Shown piece by piece: positions 13,101-28,100 of a stretch of DNA of 64,000 bases. The notes beneath the pieces were generated by a model. It was given only the letters and a program-made list of their open reading frames with translations. It made no database searches and was not told the DNA's origin. Made by a program: the position numbers and the translations under genes. How positions within the stretch are numbered: position 1 is the first letter of the stretch; the number at the start of each line of letters is the position of its first letter. Source of the stretch: Lepisosteus oculatus (lineage: Eukaryota; Chordata; Actinopteri; Semionotiformes; Lepisosteidae); contig NC_090707.1 of the NCBI RefSeq assembly GCF_040954835.1, forward strand, positions 31,576,570 to 31,640,569. Reading direction: 5' to 3'.

Positions 13101-16100
13101 AGGAAGTTTTTATTATTTAATTTACAAAGTCAGTTTAATTCCAGATTCTTTGCAGATATTCAGTTTCCCTCAGTCATTCTCTTATTGGCTTTGTAAAACT
13201 AAATATTGTTTAGGATTCCATCTTTCTTCTTTCTTCTGAAATTCTAAATGAAAGAGGTCTGTAGTACTGTCTTTATGGCTCTATCCATAATATTGTCTTC
13301 CTAGATAATGGCTGAAAAGCAAGAACGAAAAAGCCTCACTTTCCGTGGAGAGAGGATAACTTGGATCTCCCCTGTGTCCTTGGAAGAGCTTATCCAGCTC
13401 AAGTCCAGTTACCCTAATGCTCCTCTCGTAATAGGAAACACTAACATTGGTAAGCCCTAATGCTAATTTGTTTTTGGAATGTATTCACATTCACATCTTA
13501 AAATTGTTTTGTCATATGTTCGTTCCATTGGTACTTCATATGTTATTGGGCTACAGGATTTTATTCTGTGTGAATTGTTCTTTGTAAATGTATATGCCAG
13601 TATTTTAGAAAGAGAAGCTTGTTAGAAGGTTTCTTGAATACGAAGACAGGGAAAATGGAGACTACACATAGTGAAGAATATATTACTTCAACACTTACAT
13701 TTACATTTTTTTTCCAAACAGGAACTGTAGTAAAGTTAGTGTGATGAAAATTCTATACAGTTTTTATGATTCATGTATTTTTAAGTCAAAATGCTCTTTC
13801 CTTCCCTTTTAGAAAATTTAAAAAACATGAAAAATGTTTAGTAATTTCACAGTTTAACTAGAGACAAAATGATAATTACTTGTAAAATAATCTTGTATTA
13901 AAGGTTCAGTTATTCTTTTAAAACCCTCAAGGCCTCCTGGTTATCTGATTTCATTGATGCAGTTTATCTGAGAGCATATGGATATCCAGAGGAGCAGAGT
14001 TCAAAGTGAAGATAGAACAGCAGTTTTTCTTATCTGGCTTTTCATGCATATGTGTATCTGTTTCGTACAGTATGTGTGTATAAGCTGAAAGTTAAATCTG
14101 TGTTTAAAATGTGATATAAAAGCATGTAGTGAGCCTACTTGATATGAATACTAAGTAGTGCTTACAGAGCTATTTAACCTGCTTATTTTCTCTGTATGGC
14201 TATAACTGTAACTAATTCAATAATTTCCATCTGCAAAGAAATGCATATATTTTATTTCCCCATGTTATTTCTTTTATTTTTTATTTTGAATACAGTTATG
14301 TCTGTTTCATTGTACTGTACATGTGTGATTGCTTATTTATTAAGGGGGCCTGTTTTGAGTAAATCCACTCATTCTTTTCAAATTTCTGAAAGTATTGATT
14401 TTGTTGAGTATTAATTTGGAAAACTTGGACATTTCAGTGAATAGTGGGTCAATTGTACAAACTTTGCCTTCCATTTCCCTGTCACTTCAATTATAATCTG
14501 TACTATAGTTATTCATTAACAAGTCCTGCACCATGGTAATGGTAGGGCTCCAGTAAATGTTACATAATTGCAGGATTAACCTTGGTAATGTTTTATGTTG
14601 TCTTTAAAGGACCTGAAATAAAATTTAAAGGTATACTACACCCTGTGATCATCTCTCCCACCAGAATTTCAGAGCTATATAATGTCATGAAAACAACAGA
14701 GGGTAAGTGTTCAATTTCAAGATCTACAAGTTCTCTAACTCACTTTGCAAAACTACCTCTGGGCAGTGGCTATAAAAAATATTCATCCCCCTTGGGCCTT
14801 TTCACATTTTACTGTGTTATAATATTGAATCATAATGTATTTAAATGGAATTTCCTTGCCATTGATCAACACAAAACGCTCTATAATATCAAAATGAAAA
14901 CAGAATTCTACAGATCTTCCTAAATTAATTACAAATATAAAACAGAAAATAAGAGCATAAGGATTCACTCCCTTTTACTATGACACACCTAAATAGGCCC
15001 TGGTGCAACCAAATGTTTTTGAAATCACATAAATATGTTGAATGAGTCCACCTGTATGCATTTAGGGTGTTTCACATGGGTTCAGGATAAATATACCTGT
15101 CTCTTGGTTCCATAGTTGATTAGTGCGGCTCCCAGCAAAACATCATGAAAACAAAGAAACTTACAAAGTACATCTAGGATAGTGTTATTGAAAAGCACCA
15201 ACCAGGGGAATGGTATAAGAAAATTTCCAAGACCTTACATATCCCCAAAGCACAGTAAAGTCAATTATTAAGAAATCTAGAAAATATAGCACAACAGATG
15301 GCCTGGGTGCCTCACAAATTTGGGCTTCATGGGAGAGTGGCAAACAACTCACATCAACTACACTATTCAAAAAGGCAAGTGGGAGACTATGAGACCACAT
15401 GGAAGAAAATTGTATGGTCTAACGAGACCAAAATTGGCCTAAATGGATAGCACCATATTTGGCACTAGAGTGAACATCATTTAGAGAACAATATCCCTAC
15501 TGTGAAGAATGGTGGTGGCAATATCATGCTATGGGAATGCTTCACTGCATCAGGGCCTGGAGGAAAAATGGATGCAGCAAAGTACCGAGAACTTCTGGAG
15601 GAAAACCTGCTGCAATCTGCAAGAGATGTGTGACTTGGGAGAAGATTCGTGACCCAAAACATACAGCCAAAGTCATGCTGGAGTGGTTTAAAAAGAAAAA
15701 TAGCCGGTGTTCTGGAGCGGCCCAGTCAAACCCAGACCTCAATCAAGAATCTGTGGCAGGAGTTGAAAATTGCTGTTCCAACCTGAGAAAGTTTGAGCAA
15801 TTTTTGAATGGGCTAACATTGCAGTGTCCAAATGTACAAAGCTTTTGTAAACTTATTAAAGAAGACTTATGGCTGTAGCTTCTGCCAAACGTGCCTCTAC
15901 CAAAAACTTTCTCAAAGAGGGGTGAATACTTATAAAATCATTTTTTTTCCATTTTATGTGTATAATAAATTTAGGAGGATCTGAATTTTCTTACACTTTT
16001 ACATTAAAAAGTGTTTTCTGTCAATCAATAACAATAATAACAAGAACAAAAACCAGTTAAATACATTATGATTCCATATTGTAATACAATAAAATGTAGA

Positions 16101-19100
16101 GAAGTCCAAGTCAGTGAATGCTTTTGATAGTCACTGTACCTACACAGATCTAACTGAACTTTGGGACCACTGACAAAGTTATGGTATCTGACTGCAAGAA
16201 TTGTTTTGTGCAAAAACAAAATTACACCTGTACCCTTTTTTACAAGTGTTTTTTTTAATGAAAATCCAGTACTATGAAGCATGTGAATTGTTACCTACAT
16301 TTGGAATAACAAAAGCCTTCAATACTAAAAACAAACGACACAAAGAAATGTAGAGAGTGAGGAGGAAGGCATTGTACAACTCTTTTCATATTTAGTGTTT
16401 GCATCACATTCCATTACAGTAACTAGTATGAGTGAGAGCCTGCACACTTGTGCACGGAGTGTGATACAGTTCACTGCCTCTTCCTTCATGCGTTGTTTGC
16501 TATTGTGCCTCTCTTACTTTTCTTATTAATATTTGTGGTATAGACTTTGGTAAATGGTAAATGTCTTCATCATTTATTCTTCAATGATTTCATCTTGTAA
16601 AGAAAATGAAAATTGTGAGTGTGTAATTACACAAGAAGCAAATGAAATGCTTATTGCACAGTACAGTACTGTACTTTGGTATGATTAATGTTGTCTAACT
16701 AGGTAAGAAGTGTATTTTTTTACTAAAACCACAAACCGCAGCATGAATGTTAGTTATTATTGTTTCTTTTGTCATTTTCGGGTGAAAATGGTAAAAGTAG
16801 GTGACATTTTTGGGGTCCAGGAGGGATCGTAATTTTTACCCATAAGAAATAATGGAAACAATGTTGTTCTTTTTGCAAATTATGATAAAGGGTTTCTGGG
16901 AATGATTGCAAAGAATTCTCTCCACCTATGAACATGAAATACAACACATATACTTTATGTTTTTCATTATAATTTTGTACAATGCCCTAAGAGTGTATAC
17001 AGTATTTTCATGTTTGAGAGTTTCATCAGAAGTTCCAAAAAGTCCAATATTTTTTTTCAGGAGTGTCCATTGGAGCTGGTTGTAGCCTTTCCACTGTGAT
17101 AAAACTGCTGGAAGAGCTGGTTTCCAGTCTGCCAAAGGAAGAGACAGAGATATTCAGAGCTCTTTTAAAACAAATGAAGAACGTTGGTGGGCAGCAGATC
17201 CGCAATGTTGCGGTAAGTTGCTCTTGGTCTGATGTCGGACTTTATTTTTTACAACTATGGGGCACGTTAATTAAAGGACAGGAAATTTCCACAATTAGAA
17301 TCTGGTAAAAGGACACCAAATTGCCTAGACTTTTTTTTCTCCTGTTACCACTAAGCTAGTGTCATGCGTAATTAATGTGGTGAAATGTGTAATACCATCA
17401 TCTTTCACTGAGGGCAGGTGATATTGCAGCCATGACTAATACAGGATTACTAAATGCCCTGTGATGACTGCTTGGAAAGTATAGTAGTAAAAAGAGCTTC
17501 TGAATTCCAGTTTGAATGTGAACCATTAAACAATAAGAAAACACTCCTAATTCAAAATAAAAAAGCAAACACCCCGGAAGGAATTATGCAGCTCTCCTTG
17601 ATTTCAATCCATTTAAGAGGAAGTCAAGATACGTCCAAGTTTATTGTCATTATACTCATACACACGTACTGTATATGGTATAACGAAATGCTATTTAGCA
17701 GCTCTCGGGTGGTAAGTAGTGCAAACACATTTTTAGCACAGTTTAAAGTGTAACTATTTGCCCACTTCCTAACTTGTATATCAATGCATTAATTATACTT
17801 CTCTCACCTGAAATCATTACAGATTCTGAGAACAAAACATCATTTTAAAATGTTAATCGTGGCAGAGAAAATGCTTTGTCACTCACAACTGTAAAACTGG
17901 AGACTGTGCCCCTGATCACATTTTATAGTGTATAACATCAAAGTTATCTGTAAAAAAATAATTCAGGTAATAATAATTACCATGTATGTTGTTCCTCGAA
18001 AATCATCTGCTAGGGTACTAATCTGTATTGAAAACTGTCTCAACTGCCCCATATCAAGAAGAATAATATTAAACCAGAAATAAAGCTTTTGCAAATTTAT
18101 TAATTTAATTTATTCTTACACACATTGTGGTTGTTAGAGAAAATTGGTTGTGCAGCCTGCAGAAAAAAAATAGGAACTGATTGGAACAGTATTGTTATTT
18201 TAAAAGCAAGCAAGGGAAATCATGATCCAAAATATATATAAATACTGAACATTATTTTAAAATAAGTGTAAAAAAATGATATAAATATAACTAGGCTAGA
18301 GTGGAGACCTATATCAGGGAATGAGCTGCCCAGGAACAATATAGGCTTTACAGATAATGAGGTAAACTTTGACCAAAATGTTAATGTCAAAAGTTAATGA
18401 ATGTGAAGGTTAAAGTGTGGAGATAAGAAACGTACTGCAGATTTTCCAAAGAACATCACCTCATCTGTGAAGCATGTTGTAGGTAATGTTGTAGCTTGGG
18501 CATGTTGGGCCACCTCTTCAGCTGGCTCCCTGTTCTTTATTGATGATATATCAAATATCGGCAGCAGGAAAATGATTGCTGATGATGCAGCAGGAAATAA
18601 CCAAAAGCACACAGAGAATAAAACCAGGGAATTCATCAGGAGAAACAAGTGGAAAATTGTAGGCTGGCCAAGTCAATCTCCTGTCTTAAATCCAACAGAA
18701 TATACTGTATGTTACATATTGAAGAACAAACTGAAGCCAGAACACCCCAAGAACTCAGAAGTGGCTTGGAAAATGTTCTCAAATACTTAATTTGTGGCCT
18801 TCATTCTTTCTGTGTGTATGCAGATAGCCCTTGTTCAGGGTCTGTTACAGTATGTTTGTGGTGTAATGGGATTCAATGTATGCTTGGAATTACCCCCAAA
18901 ATAAAATGTATATTTTGTCATAATTTTCAGTCATATTAATTTCATAATGATAAATTATAGATATTATATATGTGACCATGACGGCTTAGCAGGACACTAG
19001 GCACATCTAAGGCTCACTTTGCTACGGGAGTAATTCACAAGAAATAATTCAGAGCTAGCTAATAAATAGTTATTATACAGACTAATACTGTATACTGTAC

Positions 19101-22100
19101 ATGAAATGTATATGTAAATGCAGTAGTTATTGGGTAAGTCCAAACCCCTCCACCCAGCTTTCCTTCCCTAATATTTGTTTTGCATTAGTCTCTAGGGGCC
19201 AATATTGTCAGTGCCCATCCAAACTCGGACCTCAATCCTGTTCTTGCGGCTGCAAATTGTACACTCAGTGTTGTGTCACAGGGTGAGTAAGAATGAGACT
19301 GCTTTTATTTTCTAAGAAGGATGGCATAATAAAAGGTTGTAGATGAAATGAAGCAACTTGGCTCCTATTGCTCATCGGCAGTGTTCAGATCTTCAAAGGT
19401 CTGCTTTAGAATACCCATCAGGGTTCTTCTTGAATAGTGTCAGTGACTCAGCATCCGCAACATAACATGAGCGTATGTGCCGCTATCCCGTAAACTCTTT
19501 CATAGCCAGCAGCCATGTCACTCTGCAACTCACAACTGGCAACCTGCTGAAGCTCAGCAGGTGTGAGCCTGAGTGGGAAAAACTAAGGTTGCTGCTGGAA
19601 GAGGTGTTAGTGGGGCCAGCAGGGGGCGCTCACCCTGCGGTCCATGTGGGTCCTAATGCCCCAGTATAGTGACGGGGACACTATACTGTAAACAGGCGCT
19701 GTCCTTTTGATGAGACATAAAACCGAGGGCCTGACTCTCTGTGGTCATTAAAAAACTCCCAGGGTGTTTCTCAAAAAGAGTAGGGGTGTAACCCTGGTGT
19801 CCTGGCCAAATTTCCCATTGGCCCCTTATCAGTCATGGCCTCCTAATAATCCCCATCTATGAATTGGCTTCATTACTCTGCTCTCCTCCCCACTGATAGC
19901 TGATGTGTGGTGAGCATTCTGGTGCACTATGGCTGCCGTCACATCATCCAGGTGGGGCTGCACATTGGTGGTGGTGGAGGGGAGTCCCCATTACCTGTTA
20001 AGCGTTTTAAGTGTAGTGTCCAGAAAAGTGCTATATAAGTGTAAGCAATTATTGTAATTATTATAAAGATACATTTACTGTTTCCTGTCATTTTGCTCAG
20101 ATAGAATACAACTTACTGTATACTTGTGGAGCTACTTTATCGGATTTAAGAGCTTACATGTAGAATTAATGTTCTTATATATTATAGCACACAGCTTTAT
20201 TAATTTAAATACATTGATTTCTCATAAATAAAATGGTTCCAATTGTTTTACTATCATCGTGTCAAAGATGAATGTATATAGACCGAGAAAGAATAGAACA
20301 CAATAAATTCTAATCTTAAGATTTGTCTTGAAATATTTTCTTTATTTTACAACACATTTAAAGCCATGCATGTTTTGCAAAATGTTGAACCTCTTTTCAA
20401 AGTTTCAGAATTAATCTCAGTGCTAGTTTTTGTTTTGTTTGGCAGTGGGTGTTTTAATGGTCCTGCTGTATGATTTGAGTCTTATATTTTGTGAAGGGTG
20501 ATCATTCCAGTGAAGTACTATACAATGTTTTATTTTCAATTTTTATCATGTTTTTCTAATAGGAGGCAAAGAGAACATTATATTAAATGAAGATTTCTTT
20601 GTTGGATTTGGAAAAACGGCTCTAACCCCAGATGAAATATTAGTTTCTGTTTTCATACCCTTTTCTAAAAGGGTAAGTATGATTTCAGTTCTTAACTACC
20701 AATATTTGCAAGTTTTGAATTCTAAAGATGCTTTTCCCTTTTTATAGTGCTAAAAAATATTTTGCTTAATCATTAAAATATTTTGCTCAATATTGTACTA
20801 TCTTTACAATCATTTTGCTCAATCATGTGAGTAGAGTGCTATAATGTTTTCTCTGTTTCACATTTCTGTGGCTAATGTTATAAGGGGTCATACTGCAGTT
20901 ATACTGTACTAATTCAATTTAAAAAGCTGCATGTGATGGAAATATTCAGGTGGATACAATGGAATGAAGAGTTCATTTTGAGAAGGCCAGAAAGAGTCCA
21001 GAAAAGCTTTCATTCAAAATTTGACATTATTTAATTTATCTCACATAAGTAATGATATTGATTCTCATTGATAAATAAATGATATTTCTGTCAGTTTTCA
21101 TAAAGATGTAAGCTTATGTTCACAGATCTTTGTGAACCATGTTACTCCATGACAAGGTTATTGTTCACAAGGTTTGTCCACCATATTGGACATTGCAAAA
21201 ATGCTTGAACGATTCCTATAAAGTTGTCAGGTGAAACACAGCAAAACCTGGTATAAATGATTAAATATTGTAAATAACCAGTTTTGCTAGAAATTATTGC
21301 TGAGCAGAAACCCTCCCTAAGAGCAAGGCAGAACTTGGAGGGGAAGCTATTTATTTTGTAAGGAATAACGAATCCAGTTTCATTTAATTTATCCGAATCG
21401 ATTAACATGTCTTGGGGACATGTTTTTTTCAAAGTCATGATTTCTGTCTTGCTGAGATCAATTTCTTAGGCCTTTCATTTCTTCAAACATTAAAAAAGTA
21501 CTTGCTTTAATTTAGGTCTGTTAGTACAATTATTTATAATTTAATTGCCAATTGCCAGAAGCATTTACTGTTCTCTTTGAAATGAAATGTGAAAGATGGT
21601 ACTGTGAGATACCCGTTATGCTCCACTGTGTTTTTCAGGGCGAGTTTGTAAGAGTTTTCCGCCAGGCCCCACGGCAGGAAAATGCCTTCTGTTCCGTCAA
21701 CTCTGGGATGAGAGTCCAGTTTAAAGAGGGAACAGCTGTTGTAGAAGACCTGAGCATTTTTTATGGAGGCGTTGGCCCCTGTACTGTCAAAGCCAAGAAA
21801 ACCTGTCAGGAAATCATTGGAAGGTAGGGAGAAGTTCCATTTCAGATATGTTCCCTATTAACCTACAGAACTTTTCCCACTGTTGTGTGAAGCTTTAAAA
21901 GTTGCACAGGGCCATTAAAAGAGATTTATAGCGTTTATCCATTTTCTAAATGCTTCATTCAGTTCAGGGTCGTGGGGGAGCCGGAGCCTATCCCAGCAAT
22001 CACCAAGCTCAAAAAAGGATCCACCCTGGACAGGACACATGCCGTCGCAGGGCATACACAGACACAAGCACAGACACACACACTCACACCAAGGCCCATT

Positions 22101-25100
22101 TCCCCAGAAGCCAGTTAGCCAACAAGTATGTCTTTGGACTGGGAACACCCAGTGGAAACCCACATGAACTTGGGGAGAACATGCTAACCCCACCAAGATA
22201 TTGCAATGAACCCAGGGCCTCAGCACTGCAGGACAGCAATGCTAACCATTGTGCCACCGTGCCACCCTTTTTAATAGTTATTTATAGTCTAAGCGTAAAC
22301 ATGCTCATAGGCCAGCTATGGTTTTTGTGATATTGATCTTCCTGTAACCAGCCGAAGTACTGTAAACCCCAATCCAAGTTGCTGTGAGCTACAGTATATG
22401 AGCCGCATTGGAATCAGTGATTTCTCATAACGTTAGCTAAATGTTTTCAGAATTGATATGTATCCTCTTACAGTACGTGTATAAAACAAGCAATAGCATA
22501 ACAACTCTTGGCAATGAGAGAAGGGCGTTTCACTGATCTTTTTCATTTAGTGGCTAGTAGCTCAAAGCTCTTATCCATCTGTTTCTCGAAGGACACCACG
22601 AAATCAGCAACGTGGCTGGGCAGTTTGTTCTAGATCCCCACAATCCCTTTGTGTAAAGGTGTTTTTCCTGTTATCAATTCTAAAAGGACATGTGCCTTTG
22701 TTTCCACTTCCTCAGCTCTCTGTTTCACCATTAGCCTTGATCCTGAAGTAATCTTATAAGTCAGTGCCTTTGAGGATTTCAAAGATTCTGCTTTTTCATT
22801 TTGGTACATTAACAATAACACAAGTTTGACACTTTTGAGCTCTAAGAAAATAAGACGGGTTCGCCCAGTTCTATAGTACAAAAATCAACCATACAAGAAC
22901 TTGCATTACGGCTCACAACACATAAAGTAGTTTTCATTTTCTCTTTTTCATTACCCATCTAGGCCCTGGAATGAAAAAACCATTAGCGAAGCCTACAGGC
23001 TTCTTCTGGATGAAATAGAGCTTCCACCTTCTGCACCAGGAGGTATGGTGGAGTTCAGAAGAGCTCTGACACTCAGCTTCCTTTTCAAATTTTACCTGGA
23101 AATGTTGCAGAAACTCGGAGAGATGGTAAGCAGTCTTTTAAACTGCATAATTCTCCAAGCCTCCAAGTGCACATTAGGTTGTAATTCAGAAGTTCCAGAA
23201 TCCATTTTTTTCTGTTATTTGGACAACGATGTGAGGTAAAATATATTAAGCTTTTCAGGGGACCTGAGAATAGTTAAAGAATTGTAAGATACTGTTAGGT
23301 AAGAGATAAGATCACTTTATTGGCCATATACAATTTCTTGTTTTTGGAATTTGTCTTTTCACATACCCAAACTTGCTCTCCATGAGACACACAGACAGGG
23401 AGAGAAGCTTGGGGTCAGAGCGCAGGGTCAGCCATTTATACGGTACCCCTGGAGCAGTTGAGGTTAAGGGCCTTGCTCAGGGGCTCAATGGAGTATGATT
23501 CCTCTGCTGGCCACAAGATACGAACCAGCAACCTTCCAGTCACAGTGCCACCGCACCCTGTATCAATTGTCAATTGTCATGACATTCAAAGAACTGTTCA
23601 GAGAACTAAAAATAAATTAATAGTATGACTAACAGCAGAGATACAGGTTGTTGATTTTGTTGTGAATAAAGTGCCCAACCTTACAGTGAATTAGTTAGTA
23701 GCCTTAGCTTTTTTTTAAATCATACCAGAGAAAAAAAGTAATTTTAAGCTAAAGTAGATATATTGTACATAACGTGAGGGATCCTACTAATAATTGTGTT
23801 CATTCTTAGCTGTTTTTTGTTTTCAGTACAGTTATTCCATTTTGCTCTTTTTGCAATCTGATAAGTCCCTGTTTCCTGTAGAATGTAACCCTTGAGGATG
23901 TTCCTGGAGAATTTGCCAGTGCAATACGGTTCTTCCCTCAAAAAAGGGAACACAGTGTTCAGGAGTTTCAGGTTTGTATCCCACCTGAAATACTGTTACA
24001 CCTGTAAAACAATAAAGATGTTTTATTCCTAGTTTCATGTGTAAATAGGGAAATAATTGTGGGAGGATGTTAGCAACAAGAATGTTAAGGGGAAAGGTAA
24101 ATTCTGAATACCTTATTCTTGTAATACTGTTTTTTTTTCTGTTTTTTTAGAATTGACATTTTTCACAGTTTCTCAAGTGAAAGTGCTATGGTTCAATATT
24201 TGACATGATGAAAGTACTAACATTTGCTCAGGTATTATTGAAAAAGCCCATAAGGAATTTTCAATAAAAGGGAAAGGGAATCAACCCCTTCATATAATGG
24301 TGATTTTGTTTCATACATAAATTTGTATGCTTAGCTGCAGTGCCTCTTATGTACTGAATTTTTCTGCTCTGAGACATATTTGGTACTGCCTATCGTGTGT
24401 TGCAAGATGAGTGTGATTAATTAATTGTTTAATGCTCTTTTCCTTGTAATAGCATATTCCTTTCAATTTCAAGGTGGTGGCTCATGATCAACCATGCTGG
24501 GATCCTGTGGGGCATCCCATAATGCACCGGTCAGCAATCAGCCAGGCGACAGGAGAAGCTGTTTACTGCGATGACATACCGAAGACAGAAGGCGAGCTGT
24601 TTCTAGTCTTGGTGACTAGCACAAGGCCTCATGCAAAGCTGATGTACGCAGCTTTTTTTTCAAATAAACTTCTTCAACTGTTTTTTAACATGTAGGAAGT
24701 TTATGTACAAGATTTAGGGTCGTTGGTATTTACTACCATGCATAAACATCCCGTTAATCAGGTACACTTAATGTAAATCAAATACTAACCTGAAGAGACT
24801 TGATAAATTAGTCCAAATAATGAAATCTTTAGGTTGGTTAAGCCAATAAAAGCTTGCTTGGATAGATTTAATCCAAACATACTATGGTCCTACAGAGTCT
24901 GTAGACTTCTTCTCTTCAATAACCCAGTGTTGGTGCTGGGTAGAGTGTTGAATAGATCTATATTTATAACATGTCTGGTGTCACATGGGACAACATTCAG
25001 TCTTGTCTATTTCTTTCTGTATTTCAAACAGTTAACAAAGATGTACTGTAGCAAAGCGCTAGTGATAAATATAAAAAAGGCGTATTAAAGAAGCAAATTA

Positions 25101-28100
25101 AGAACAAGGTTTCAAAGGGATTTCTGAAACTTAATTTGCATTGATCACATGCTTTTTAAAATTATTTTCAGGTATTTATATATAGTAACTAATGTAGAAA
25201 AATGTTGTGGAGACATGTGGCTTCCATTTCATAATGTTTAGGAAAGAGAGTATAGAGTAATTAATGGAAAGAAACTACAACCAGTTAAGTAAGATATGTG
25301 AAAAAGTCAGATTTAGTATTAGATGGTTACTTTGTGTTAAAGAGGAATGTTGCTGGAATGGCAGAGGAAAGCACAAGCAGTTAGCACTAAGAAAATGTTC
25401 AACATCAGGCCATTACAGATCCACCATGGTTAATCTTGTTATTACGTATGCTAATGACTGATGATCACTCAGTAATAAGTCAGTCCATTCAACAGTTTAC
25501 ATGGGTGTACTGTCTTATGTAGTGATAATCGCTATGCAAAATCCTTTCAGCAATTAAATGTCATCTTGCTTTTTATTTTATTTTCAAAGAATAGTGCAGA
25601 TTTGGCTGACACTTGGGGCATTGAATCACATTGTAACCAGGCAGATGTTGTTGGCTGTAGGAACATGAAGAAGTATTTTAATTTGTTTTACTAGTTAATT
25701 GAACTGAGTTCATCCAGACCACTCTTGAGAAAAACCAGGACATTTTATTCAAATGTAAGGCTGGATTCCATGTTCCAGTCTTCTACAACTCTTTGTGTAA
25801 AAAAGCTTACCAACACCTTGCAATTTAATGAGTTGAGTGGGCTACAGCCATGTAAATATCATTGTATATATTTCAATACTAATAAAGATAGATTGTATAA
25901 GTATAAAATATTACCTTTTAAGTTATTTCGCTATCATAAACGTTTGGTGAAAATACATACAGTATGCTACAGTATAATATTAGTGGGAATATACAACATA
26001 GAGTTCTATATTGCTGTAATATCAAGAAAAACATACAGTTCTGGAGAGCTGCTGGCTAGCCCTGCACTTCAGCCCTTTGTTTCCTCAGTCCTGTAGGAGA
26101 TGATATAGGAGAAGAAATGCTAGTTATCATCTGGTGTTTCTCCCTGCAGCGGCATTGATACAAGTGAAGCTCTTAAAGTACCAGGAGTTGTGGATGTGAT
26201 AACTGCAAAAGATATCCCTGGAAAAAAATTCAGGACCTTCACCAATATTGATGAGGAGTTACTGGCTGAGAATGAGGTACGGGGAGGAAGACTTATAATT
26301 CTGCCAAACTATTTGCTTTATCGTAGGTGTCTGATGCTAGACCACTCTTTTGCAAGGTAAAGAGACACAGCAGAAGGCACTATTCTTGCTGTCTGGAACG
26401 TGTAGGACCCTTACAGTGTTACAACTGCCTCGTTTTCATTTACAGATCTGGGTGCTGCAGTATCTGCCATGCTTGTCTGTGTTTTGATAACACAGTCTCT
26501 GTCTCATTTGTCTCTGTGGAGCGCAGGTGTCCTGTGTGGGTCAACTGGTATGCGCAGTGGTGGCAGATACGAAGCCACATGCTAAAAGGGGGGCAGCGGC
26601 CATCAAGATCACCTACGAAGACCTGCAGCCATTGATCTTCACCATCCAGGTGCCTGCAGCTGGTGCCTGGGAATTCGGTGACACAATCAAAAAAAGCTGT
26701 TCATGAACAGAAAACATACAGTATTTTAGATGATCTTGTAGGGAGGTACAGCACAGCTCAGTGAAGTTTTTAGATTAGTTTATTCAATCAACAAGCCCTT
26801 CCTTAAAGTAATACATACTGTCTTTCTCAAGGGCCTTTTTGTACTACAGTCGACCTCTTGTGTTTCCATAAATGTCTATACAAAGACGATACATATATTT
26901 ATAATATAATGTAAATGTCACGTTCGTAAACCCCTCCTCTTAAGGATGCTCGAGCCCTTCCTTGTTTTTTACTCATCTCCCACATCTGCTCCCTGTTCCA
27001 GCCCCCTTTTCAGTTCTCCTTAAAAGCCAGATGCTTACTCTGTTCCGGGCTCTGCATTGGTTCCCGTACCAGGCGAGTCTGGGACCTGGAAGTGCCTGGT
27101 CCTATCAAGTTTTTAGTTCCTGTTCCCGTTCCTGTGCCGGTCCCGACCCAGTTCCTGTTTTTAACCCCGTTTGTCTTGGATGGACCGCCCGGCTTTGGAC
27201 TTTTGCCTCCTCCCGGATTCCCCCTTGGACTTATTTCTGGATTGTTTGCCTCGGCCACACTTTCCCCGATCACCAGCGGACCATGGACAAGCCCCCTGTT
27301 TTCATTCCCGACTCCCAAATTCTTTTTTCCCTGTGTTTTCCTCACTCATCCCCGGATTGTGTAGTCTACATAGGGTCCGGTACAGTAACAGCTGGGCAGC
27401 ACGGTGGTGCAGTAGTTAGCGCTGCTGCCTGACAGTGCTGCTGCCCTGGTTTCGGTTCCTGGGGTGCTATCCTTGTGGAGTTTGTATTCACCCTCCATGT
27501 TTATTTAAATTCCTGCTGGGTGGACCGGTTTCCTCCCACAGTCCAATGACATACTGGGAGGTTAATTGATTGGCCTCTGGGAAAAGTGGCCCTGGTGTGA
27601 GTGTCTCAGTGTTTGTGTCTGTGTGTGCCCTGCGATTGACTGGCATCTCAGTACAGGGTGTATTTCCCTTTGTGCCAAATGCTTGCTAGTTTTTTTTCCA
27701 GCTCCCCTGCACAAACATGTGCTGGATAAATGTATGAGAAAGTAAACAGATGGATGTAACAGTTCATACCAAATAATTTTATGCACCAGCATGAATGCAT
27801 GTTCCAACATGAAGCTGTCAGAGAATATCACAAATTCATTCCGTCAGCTAATGTAGTCACAGCCAGAGTCAAACAGTTTGTTGTTGCCTGAATTCTACAA
27901 TCTCTGTATGAAGTCTGGGTTATCTCTCCCCTCTTTACGTTTTGATCGTCACTGTTCAACATTTGGCTAATAAAAAATGTGCAAGTGCAGCAAATTCTGA
28001 AATACTGCACTTAGCATTTGCATATTTACTGCTATCATTGATTTAGAATATACTGTATCTATATGATACATAAGATACATAAGAAAATTACCTGAATGGA

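Larger units (their letters stand above)
9713..23971 (+). other. AOX exons 7-16: linker and FAD domain (residues 171-567)
   Basis: Exons 7 and 8 encode a Cys-rich linker and the conserved [12 protein letters not shown] segment. Exon 9 starts the FAD-binding domain and ends with the flavin loop LVIGNTNIG (residues 264-272). Exons 10-15 complete the domain: [17 protein letters not shown] and SGMRVQF are visible. In XDH the equivalent of [10 protein letters not shown] holds acidic residues important near the NAD site; here it is AOX-like, which fits an oxidase that does not use NAD. Exon 16 is the variable hinge before the molybdenum domain. Confidence 0.9.

Noticed and set aside
25725..26096. 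123-codon frame in AOX intron 17
   Set aside because: AT-rich, no motif, no splice support; likely chance.
27010..27432. Overlapping open frames rich in Pro, Val and Gly on both strands
   Set aside because: They arise from a GTTCCC-type short repeat inside a C-rich LTR-like block, with no start context or domain.
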